Positions 57,645-64,000 of a stretch of 64,000 bases of DNA are shown here, in pieces (position 1 is the first letter of the stretch; each line of letters starts with the position of its first letter). The notes beneath the pieces were generated by a model. The model had not been told where the DNA came from, searched no databases, and was given only the letters and a program-made list of their open reading frames with translations. The DNA comes from Halorussus halobius (lineage in GTDB: Archaea; Halobacteriota; Halobacteria; Halobacteriales; Haladaptataceae), in the NCBI RefSeq assembly GCF_004765805.1, contig NZ_ML219773.1:558001-622000 (forward strand). Direction: 5' to 3'. Made by a program: the position numbers and the translations under genes.

Positions 57645-59459
57645 ATGTCCGACTCCGTGCGGTCGGAGACGACCAGACGAGCCGCGTTGGCATCGCTCGC
57701 CGGGCTGACGGCGACGAGCGCCGGCTGTCTGGACCGGCTCCGCAACATCCGGGGTCACGACCGCCCCGAACAGCTCTCGCTCACCGTCAAGGCGGTGTCC
57801 TCGGACGCCGACCCGTTCGCCATCGACGTCGCGCGGACGCTCGCGAGCAACCTCCGGACCGTGGGCGTCGCGGCCCGCGTCACCCCGGTCACGGTCGAGG
57901 AACTCCACCGGCAGGTGCTGATAAACACCGACTTCGACCTCTACGTCGGCCAGTTCCCCGCGACCGGCGGCGTCGACCCGGACGAACTCTACCCGTTCCT
58001 CCACTCGACGTTCACCAGCGAGCCGGGGTGGCAAAACCCCTTCGGCTACACCAGCCTCGACCTCGACGAACTGCTCGACCGCCAGCGGCAGTCGTCGGGC
58101 GAGCGCCGCGCCCGGACCGTCACCGAGATACAGCACCACGTCGCCCGCGAGGTCCCGTTTCAGGTGCTCGTGTTCCCCGACCACCTCACGGCGCTCCGCG
58201 CCAGTTCGGTCGCCGACTGGAACACGGCGTCCGGCGTGCGCTCGTCGGTCGGCCTGCTGGAGACCGAACTGACTGGGACGGGGTCGGGCGCGGCCGAAAC
58301 CGGGTCGGGCGAAATCGCGTTCCGACTGGCGACGGCAGACCCCCGAATCACCGAGAACCGGAACCCGCTAGCGGTCGAGTTCCGGGAGAACGGCGCGCTC
58401 ACGGGCCTGCTGTACGACCCGCTGGCGCGCCGATACGGCGACGCGGGCGACCTCGGTCCGTGGCTGGCCCGCGACTGGTCGTGGTCGGGCGACGACGACG
58501 CGGCGACCGCGACGGTGACGCTCAGGGAGGGCCTCGCGTGGCACGACGGCGAGTCGCTCACCGCCGCCGACGTCGCGTTCACCTACCGGCTGCTCGCGGA
58601 CACCTCGCTCGGCGAGCAGGAGTCGCCGGTGCCCGCGCCCCGGTTCCGGGGTCGGTCGTCGCTGGTCGAGGCGGCCGAGGCCGTCGACGACCGGACCGTC
58701 GAACTCCGGTTCGCGACCGGGAACCGGAACGTGGCCCGGCGGGCGCTGACGGTTCCGGTCCTGCCCGAACACGTCTGGCGCGACCGGACCGACGAGGCCA
58801 GCGTCGTCGGCCTCGGCTTCGACGGCGTGACCGAGGCCATCGTCTGGGGCAACCCCGACCCGGTGGGGAGCGGTCCGATGCAGTTCGGCTCCGCGACCGC
58901 GGGCGAGTCGCTCGTCCTCGAACGCAACCCCGACCACTTCCTGAGCCGGGAGTCGCCGGCGGGAATCCCCTCGTCGCTCCGGGGCAAGCCCGCCTTCGAC
59001 CGGCTCGTGGTCTCCCGGACGACCGCGGACGTCTCGGCCGTCGAACTCGTCGCCGGCGGGGACGCCGACGCGACGCTGTCGAACCTCGGGTCGGACACGG
59101 TCCCCCGAATCGGCCGCGACGACTCGCTTCGGCTGACCGCGAACCGGTCCTCGGCGTTCTACCACGTCGGGTTCAACACCCGGCGAGCGCCGCTCTCGAA
59201 CCCGCGATTCCGGCAGGCGGTCGCGGCGCTGCTCGACCAGGCCCACCTCGCCTCGGAGACGTTCGACGGCTACGCGACGCCGGCGGCCACCCCGCTGGCC
59301 GGGACCGACTGGGCGGCCGACGACCTCGAATGGAGCGACGGCGACCCGGTGACGCCGTTCGCGGGCACCGACGGCGAACTCGACGCCGAGCGCGCCCGCG
59401 ACGCGTTCCGGGACGCGGGCTACCAGTACGACGGGAACGTGAGGCTCGTCGACCGCTGA
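57645..59459 (+). CDS. ABC transporter family-5 solute-binding lipoprotein, apparently circularly permuted
   Basis: Exported lipoprotein: SETTRRAALASLAGLTATSAGC is a twin-arginine signal with a lipobox Cys near residue 27. Family-5 binding proteins normally begin with LTF-type strands and end with a domain containing VGI-D-V, D-L-x-x-x-x-W and NPE-x-D-x-LL-D. Here that terminal part stands first (LRTVGVAARVTPVTVEEL, FDLYVGQFPA, YTSLDLDELLDRQRQ, REVPFQVLVFPDHLTALR; about 45-200). The normal beginning follows (ALTGLLYDPLARRYGD, TVTLREGLAWHDGESLTAADVAFTYRLL; about 220-330), and the protein ends at ARDAFRDAGYQYDGNVRLVD, exactly where the moved part would continue. Substrate unknown; no permease genes adjoin. 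Confidence 0.85.
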   Translation: MSDSVRSETTRRAALASLAGLTATSAGCLDRLRNIRGHDRPEQLSLTVKAVSSDADPFAIDVARTLASNLRTVGVAARVTPVTVEELHRQVLINTDFDLYVGQFPATGGVDPDELYPFLHSTFTSEPGWQNPFGYTSLDLDELLDRQRQSSGERRARTVTEIQHHVAREVPFQVLVFPDHLTALRASSVADWNTASGVRSSVGLLETELTGTGSGAAETGSGEIAFRLATADPRITENRNPLAVEFRENGALTGLLYDPLARRYGDAGDLGPWLARDWSWSGDDDAATATVTLREGLAWHDGESLTAADVAFTYRLLADTSLGEQESPVPAPRFRGRSSLVEAAEAVDDRTVELRFATGNRNVARRALTVPVLPEHVWRDRTDEASVVGLGFDGVTEAIVWGNPDPVGSGPMQFGSATAGESLVLERNPDHFLSRESPAGIPSSLRGKPAFDRLVVSRTTADVSAVELVAGGDADATLSNLGSDTVPRIGRDDSLRLTANRSSAFYHVGFNTRRAPLSNPRFRQAVAALLDQAHLASETFDGYATPAATPLAGTDWAADDLEWSDGDPVTPFAGTDGELDAERARDAFRDAGYQYDGNVRLVDR

Positions 59460-60292
59460 TGTCGTTCGAAATCGTCCTCGCTCGGGTGGTCGGGGTCGTC
59501 CTCGCGGCGTGTGCCGTGGGACTCCCGCTCGTCGTGGGGCGGTCGGGGCTCGCGACGCTCCGGCGGGAGGGCCGGCGTCGGCTCCGGCGGGCGCTCCCCG
59601 AACTCGCGGCGCTGGGGCTCGTCCTCGGGCTGAACGCGGTCGTCCGCGAGCGCGTCCCGGACGTGGCGTGGCTGGTCGGGTGGAACGTCACCGGCTACAT
59701 CCACGCGCTGGAGGGCGGGTTCGTGCCGTGGGTCCAGTCGTTCGCCACGCCGGGACTGACCGCGTACTTCTCGTTCGTGTACGTGTTCGGCTACACGTTC
59801 CTGCTCGTGTTCCCGGTCGCGGCCTACCTCGCCCACCCCGACCTGACCCGGCTCCGCGAACTCGCGGTGGCGTACGGGCTCAACTACGCGCTCGGGCTGG
59901 TCTGCTACGCGCTGTTCGTGGCCTACGGCCCCCGGAACCTGCTCGCCGACCAGGTCGAGCCGCTGCTGTTCGCCACCTATCCCGAGTTCCAACTGCTCAC
60001 CAGTCAGGTCAACACCAACACCAACGTCTTCCCCTCGCTGCACACCTCGCTGTCGGTCACGGTCGCGGCGTTCGCGTACCGGACCCGGGAGGCGTTTCCG
60101 GTCTGGACCGGCGTCGCGTCGATACTCGCGGGGAGCGTCGTCGTCTCGACGGTGTATCTGGGCATCCACTGGCTGACCGACGTGGTCGCCGGCGTCGCGC
60201 TCGCGCTGGCCTGCGTCGCGCTCGCGGAGCGACTGGTCGCCGACGAGTCGCCACTGTCGACCCTCCTCGGCGACGCGGCCGACGACGCGTGA
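59459..60292 (+). CDS. PAP2-superfamily membrane phosphatase or phosphotransferase
   Basis: Membrane enzyme of 277 residues with six or more hydrophobic segments. PAP2 motifs: ARNLL-like YGPRNLL (Arg), VFPSLHTSLSVT (catalytic PS-L-H) and YLGIHWLTDVVAG (His/Asp). The long helical lead-in and the PSLHTS form resemble the inositolphosphotransferase/Aur1 branch and lipid phosphatases. It could dephosphorylate a prenyl or archaeol phosphate. Start overlaps the end of the binding-protein gene (TGATG), so the two are translated together, an odd pairing for an ABC importer. Confidence 0.87.
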   Translation: MSFEIVLARVVGVVLAACAVGLPLVVGRSGLATLRREGRRRLRRALPELAALGLVLGLNAVVRERVPDVAWLVGWNVTGYIHALEGGFVPWVQSFATPGLTAYFSFVYVFGYTFLLVFPVAAYLAHPDLTRLRELAVAYGLNYALGLVCYALFVAYGPRNLLADQVEPLLFATYPEFQLLTSQVNTNTNVFPSLHTSLSVTVAAFAYRTREAFPVWTGVASILAGSVVVSTVYLGIHWLTDVVAGVALALACVALAERLVADESPLSTLLGDAADDA

Positions 60293-60353
60293 GCCCGCCG
60301 CCGGAACGACTCGCGGCGAAAGCGCTATCCGGCCCGGTCGGATACGTCCGCCC

Positions 60354-60722
60354 GTGACCGATACCACCGGGTCGGACGCGACCGCCGACGCCTCGACCGA
60401 CGCCTCCGACAGACCGGTCCGGCTCGACGACGGCGAGGCCCTCGACCGGTTCGTGGCCGACCACGACCTCGCGCTGGTCGACCTCTACACCGAGGGCTGC
60501 TCGCTGTGTCAGGCCATCGAGCCGGTCGTCGGCAACGTCGCCCGCGCGACCGACGCGGCGGTGGGACTGCTCAATCCGCGCGACGACCTCGAACTGGTCG
60601 CGGCCTACGACGTCCGGAGCGTGCCCACGCTGTTGCTGTTCGAGGACGGCGAACTTGTCGACAGGATGGCCGAGGGGTTCCGTGGGACCGAGGCGGTCGT
60701 CGAGTTCGTGGAGGGGCGGTAA
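60354..60722 (+). CDS. thioredoxin-like protein (122 aa, GTG start)
   Basis: Thioredoxin fold after an acidic, Thr/Ala/Asp-rich leader of about 20 residues. Active site EGCSLCQ with cysteines 49 and 52 (CSLC instead of CGPC), cis-proline in VRSVPTLLLFEDGE (about 92), and a C-terminal helix. No signal peptide, so cytosolic. It follows the PAP2 gene with 61 nt between. Could serve ArsC, peroxiredoxins or other oxidoreductases; partner unknown. Confidence 0.88.
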   Translation: MTDTTGSDATADASTDASDRPVRLDDGEALDRFVADHDLALVDLYTEGCSLCQAIEPVVGNVARATDAAVGLLNPRDDLELVAAYDVRSVPTLLLFEDGELVDRMAEGFRGTEAVVEFVEGR

Positions 60723-60734
60723 TCCGGCCGCCGA

Positions 60735-61778
60735 CTACTCCCGGCCGCGAACCGACGACTGGACCGCGATCTCCGCGACGTTCCCGCCGCACTCGGCGGT
60801 CCGGACGAGGCTGTCGACGACCGTGGTCAGCCGATACGCGTCGTCGTCGTCGCGCTCGAACAGCGCGCGATTCAGCGTTTCGGCGTCCGCGACCGTCTCG
60901 TCGCGCAGGTCGAGCGCGTCGTGTGCGGCCTCGGCCGCGTCGCCGTCGAGGACCGCGTCGGTGGCGTCCTCGACGATTCGGCGCGAGGCGTCGGCGACCG
61001 ATTCGAGGTCGTCGCGGAGCGGCGCGAGTTCGTCGGGAGTCCCGGCGTCGGACGGCGAGTCGAGCGTTCGGGCGGTCCGGGCGATCTCGACCGCGTGGTC
61101 GGCCACGCGCTCGAGCTGGCGGGCCGCCAGCCGGAACTCGAACAGCTCCGTGCGGTCGACCCCGAGCCGGTCGAGCTCCTCGAAGTCGGTCAGCGACCGC
61201 TCGAAGTGGCGGGTTATCATCGCGAACAGCCGGTCGGCCTCGTCGTCCCGGCCGGGGACGTGGTCGGCGTCGGCCCGGCCGGTCGCCGCCGCGGTCGCCG
61301 ACCGGTGCATCGACAGCGCGACGAACTTCAACTGGATGAGCGACTGGCGGACCGACACGTCGTCGGAGTCGAGCAGGTTGTGTACGACGACCCGGTCGTC
61401 GGACTCGGCGACCACCTCGGTCCCGACCAGCGTCTTGGCGAGCGAGCTCGCGGTCCGGCGCTGGTCGGTGCTGAACCCGTCCGCGGCGACGAGTTCTATC
61501 TCCTCGAATCCCGACGCGTAGGCCGCCCGCAGCGCGCGCTCGACCGCGTCACAATCCGCGGACTCGACCGCGACCCGGACGGCGTCGAGGTCGCCGCCGT
61601 CGACCGCCGAGCCCCGGACGACCAGCGAGCCGTCGTCGTGGCCGTAGAGGTGGACCTCGTCGCCGGCGTCGAGGTCGTGCTCGCGCGCCCACCGCTTGGG
61701 GACCGAGACGGTGTAGGTCGACCCGCCGACCTTCTGGAGCTTTCGGGTCTGCATCTCGGGGGCGTCCGACACCGGCAT
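60735..61778 (-). CDS. AbrB-domain and PhoU-domain phosphate regulator
   Basis: A 347-residue fusion. Residues about 9-55 form a SpoVT/AbrB DNA-binding swapped hairpin (TRKLQKVGGSTYTVSVPKRWAREHDLDAGDEVHLY). Residues about 120-345 form a helical PhoU-like region (for example FAMITRHFERSLTDFEELD, LAARQLERVADHAVEIARTAR, VVDSLVRTAECGGNVAEIAVQ, with the E/D-rich metal-binding helices of PhoU). It is the third gene of pstA-pstB-phoU and should control Pst activity and transcription. Its ATG overlaps the pstB stop (ATGA at 61778-61781). Haloarchaea carry such fused regulators; DNA targets are unproven. Confidence 0.9.
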   Translation of the reverse strand: MPVSDAPEMQTRKLQKVGGSTYTVSVPKRWAREHDLDAGDEVHLYGHDDGSLVVRGSAVDGGDLDAVRVAVESADCDAVERALRAAYASGFEEIELVAADGFSTDQRRTASSLAKTLVGTEVVAESDDRVVVHNLLDSDDVSVRQSLIQLKFVALSMHRSATAAATGRADADHVPGRDDEADRLFAMITRHFERSLTDFEELDRLGVDRTELFEFRLAARQLERVADHAVEIARTARTLDSPSDAGTPDELAPLRDDLESVADASRRIVEDATDAVLDGDAAEAAHDALDLRDETVADAETLNRALFERDDDDAYRLTTVVDSLVRTAECGGNVAEIAVQSSVRGRE

Positions 61779-62617
61779 CACCCGAACTTCCCGGTGATGT
61801 AGTCTTCCACCCGGTCGTGGTCGGGGTTCTCGAAAATCTTCCCGGTGTCGTCGAACTCCACGAGTTCGCCGCCGGTGAGGAAGACGGCGGTCTTGTCCGA
61901 GATGCGGGCGGCCTGTTGCATGTTGTGGGTCACGATGACGACCGTGTACTCCTCGGCGAGTTCGTCGATGAGGTCCTCTATCTTCGAGGTGGCTATCGGG
62001 TCCAGCGCGGAGGCCGGTTCGTCCATGAGAATCACGTCCGGGTCGACCGCGATGGCGCGAGCGATACACAGCCGCTGTTGCTGGCCGCCCGAGAGGTCCA
62101 GCGCCGATTTGTCGAGTTGGCCGGCGACCTCGTCCCACAGGGCGGCCCGCTTGAGCGCGGTCTCGACGCGCTCGTCGATGTTCTCGGTGTCGTCCTGGAC
62201 GCGCAGCCCGTAGGCGACGTTGTCGTAGATGCTCTTGGGGAAGGGATTGGGGTGCTGGAACACCATCCCGATGCGGCGGCGCAGCGCCACCGGGTCGATG
62301 TCGTCGCCGTAGATGTCGGTCCCGTCGAAGCGGAGCTCCCCCTCGATAGTCGCGGCGTCGACGAGGTCGTTCATTCGATTGACACACCGGAGGAACGTCG
62401 ATTTGCCACAGCCCGAGGGCCCGATTATCGCGGTGACCTGTCGGGACGGAATCCGGATATCGACGCTCTGAAGCGCCCGGTCCTGACCGTAGGAGACGCT
62501 CAGGTCTCGGGATTCGAGGATGGTACGGCTGGAGTTCGGAGCGGTCCGGTTCGCCCCGTCGCTGTCGGTACTCTCGACGGCCGTGTCTATCGTCAGCGTG
62601 TTCTCTTGGTCACTCAT
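61778..62617 (-). CDS. pstB: phosphate ABC transporter, ATP-binding subunit
   Basis: Energises phosphate uptake. The 279-residue protein has an extra acidic N-terminus of about 30 residues, then Walker [22 protein letters not shown], the Pst-typical [19 protein letters not shown] (Q-loop), signature [16 protein letters not shown], Walker [14 protein letters not shown] and the H-loop [20 protein letters not shown] and FPKSIYDN are diagnostic for PstB. Overlaps pstA by four bases and the PhoU fusion gene by several. Confidence 0.97.
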   Translation of the reverse strand: MSDQENTLTIDTAVESTDSDGANRTAPNSSRTILESRDLSVSYGQDRALQSVDIRIPSRQVTAIIGPSGCGKSTFLRCVNRMNDLVDAATIEGELRFDGTDIYGDDIDPVALRRRIGMVFQHPNPFPKSIYDNVAYGLRVQDDTENIDERVETALKRAALWDEVAGQLDKSALDLSGGQQQRLCIARAIAVDPDVILMDEPASALDPIATSKIEDLIDELAEEYTVVIVTHNMQQAARISDKTAVFLTGGELVEFDDTGKIFENPDHDRVEDYITGKFG

Positions 62618-64000
62618 TGGTTAATCTCCCGGTCGTATCGGTTCCGGACGACGATCGCGGTCGCGTTCATCAGGAGCATCAGGACCAGCAACACGACGGC
62701 GGTCGCCGGAACGACGCCGTGTCTGAACTCCGGCATCGCGCTGGACCTGGCGGCGAATATCTGGAGCGGCAGCGCGGTCGCCGACGAGAACAGTCCCTCG
62801 GGCGGCGAGTACGTCGTCGTCGCCACCGCGATGATCACGAGCGGGGCAGTCTCGCCGATCGCACGGGCCAGCGCCAGGATGGTTCCGGTGAGTATGCCCG
62901 GCACCGCTTCGGGAAACACCACGTTCCGGAGCGTCTGCCAGCGGCTGGCCCCCATACCGTACGAGGCCTCCCGGAGCGAGTCGGGAACGGCGCGAATCGC
63001 CTCCTGTGCCGAGACGACCACGATCGGGAGGATGAGGAGCCCGAGCGTGCCCGCGGCGGAAGCGGTGATACCGGTTCCGAACCCCAGCGTGTTCCGGAAC
63101 AGGGCAAGTCCCAACAATCCGTAGACGACCGACGGAACGCCGGCGAGGTTCGAGATATTCACTTCGAGAAGCGTCGCCAACCGACCGCCCCACCCCGAGT
63201 TCGGGGCGTACTCCTCGAGATAGACGGCCGCACTGATGCCGACGGGGAACGCCAGCAGCGCCATGAAGCCGACGATAACGATAGACCCGACGATCTGGGG
63301 ATAGACGCCGGCGTTACTGGCGTTCAACCCGTCCCACGAGTTCAGCAGTAGCGACGGCGTCAGAAAGCTCTCCAGGCCCTGGATGGCGAGCTGTCGTTCG
63401 AGCGCGGCACCCGCGAACACGCCACCGAGGAGGACGAACGGTCCGAGCACGCCGATCCGACCGTCGGACTCCGTGGCGACCGTCGAGCCGACGACGTAGC
63501 CCACCGGAACCACGAACGCCGAGAAGAGTACGACCCAGAACGACGGGTCGACGCCGGCACCGAGCAGTCCACCGGCGACGAAGAGCGTACTCAGAACGAC
63601 GGCCGTCGCGGCGATCACGCCGCGTCTGGGCGACCAGCGACGCGCCGAGACGAGGCCGAGAATCCCGGCGACCGGAAGCGTCGCGATCCCGACGTACGCG
63701 ACCCACTCGTCCGCGATACCGGCGACCGGACGGAGGACGTCGTAGAACAGCGCGGCGACGGCGAGGCCGAGCACGGCCGCGACCGGTATCACGGGACCGG
63801 TGTACGTCCGCTCGTCCGTGACGCGAGCGTACACGCCCACCAGCAGCGGCGGGACAGCGCCGAACAGTAGGAAGACGAGCACGTCGTGCGGGCTCACCGA
63901 GTCCGCGACGACGTACGTGACGAGACTCACGGCCAGCCCGCCGAACACGACGGCGAAGGATTTCGCGTTCGCGGCCCGAACGGCCGGGTCCCGTCTCGCG
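62614..64000 (-). CDS. pstA: phosphate ABC transporter, permease subunit PstA, 5' end outside the window
   Basis: Membrane channel half for phosphate. The frame is open to the window edge, giving at least 462 residues. The C-terminal half matches Pst[65 protein letters not shown] (the EAA-like loop), and [16 protein letters not shown]. The N-terminal 200 residues are extra hydrophobic segments, making it far longer than bacterial PstA (about 280-300), as is usual in haloarchaea. Probably the start lies a little upstream of the window together with pstC and pstS. Confidence 0.95.
   Translation of the reverse strand, partial: ARRDPAVRAANAKSFAVVFGGLAVSLVTYVVADSVSPHDVLVFLLFGAVPPLLVGVYARVTDERTYTGPVIPVAAVLGLAVAALFYDVLRPVAGIADEWVAYVGIATLPVAGILGLVSARRWSPRRGVIAATAVVLSTLFVAGGLLGAGVDPSFWVVLFSAFVVPVGYVVGSTVATESDGRIGVLGPFVLLGGVFAGAALERQLAIQGLESFLTPSLLLNSWDGLNASNAGVYPQIVGSIVIVGFMALLAFPVGISAAVYLEEYAPNSGWGGRLATLLEVNISNLAGVPSVVYGLLGLALFRNTLGFGTGITASAAGTLGLLILPIVVVSAQEAIRAVPDSLREASYGMGASRWQTLRNVVFPEAVPGILTGTILALARAIGETAPLVIIAVATTTYSPPEGLFSSATALPLQIFAARSSAMPEFRHGVVPATAVVLLVLMLLMNATAIVVRNRYDREINQ

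Noticed and set aside
60354-60722. Exported thioredoxin of the TlpA type
   Set aside because: The leader is acidic and polar with no signal peptide or membrane segment, so it is cytosolic.

Overview
The window is chromosomal DNA of a halophilic archaeon (class Halobacteria); the genus cannot be fixed from the sequence alone. The signs are very high GC with strong third-position G/C, highly acidic predicted proteins, and archaeal hallmark genes: RNase L inhibitor/ABCE1, Sec61-beta, archaemetzincin, UPF0146, a PIN-KH ATPase and an F420-dependent reductase. Many starts lie 25-30 nt downstream of a TATA-like box, as in leaderless archaeal transcripts. Gene density is high, with short overlaps (ATGA, GTGA, TGATG) inside operons. 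No rRNA, tRNA, CRISPR array or intact insertion sequence was recognised.

Layout. 1-13000: truncated SDR oxidoreductase, PrsW-like membrane protease, riboflavin synthase, a large chemotaxis transducer, UvrD-type helicase, two zinc-finger microproteins, an F420 reductase, membrane proteins, a HAD hydrolase and a STAS-like protein. 13000-25000: a decayed formate/nitrite transporter, UPF0146 and archaemetzincin on a tiny shared promoter, a malate:quinone-oxidoreductase-like flavoprotein, an arylsulfotransferase-like protein, ABCE1 with an EMC6-like partner, a small HTH regulator, a zinc alcohol dehydrogenase, an RHH-PIN toxin-antitoxin pair and a PIN/KH ATPase. 24600-28600: a potassium-uptake locus (Lrp regulator with RCK_C domain, TrkA, TrkH). 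28700-42800: membrane proteins, glutaredoxin, M20 peptidase, two M32 carboxypeptidases around a V4R-like protein and a GH5-like lipoprotein, thioredoxin, Sec61-beta, PdxT, DUF151 nuclease, HisE and an ASCH protein. 43200-47000: AIR-synthase-like protein and an arsenic locus (HxlR, ArsR, Acr3, ArsC) with visible operator-like repeats. 47400-60700: NucS, DUF192, MutS, GNAT, a lipid-headgroup enzyme, PHP, membrane proteins, an apparently circularly permuted solute-binding lipoprotein, PAP2 and a thioredoxin-like protein. 60700-64000: phosphate-uptake operon pstA (truncated)-pstB-AbrB/PhoU regulator.

The most unusual content is a family of dispersed intergenic elements at five loci (about 3.1, 30.4, 38.5, 42.2 and 47.2 kb). 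Most copies share an ordered architecture: a GC-rich stem-loop whose sequence changes keep base pairing, a TTGGGGAGG/GTGAGGG block, a G-rich tract that has expanded into locus-specific tandem repeats (20 or 21 bp), and a box ending in GGCAGTAGCTAGCT; in two copies a second small stem-loop follows. At two loci two copies lie head to head. Other notable points are the permuted solute-binding protein, two long perfect palindromes (34 and 40 bp) inside mutS, and a chemotaxis receptor with near-identical 45-residue repeats. All calls rest on reading the sequence and on family knowledge; no database search was run.
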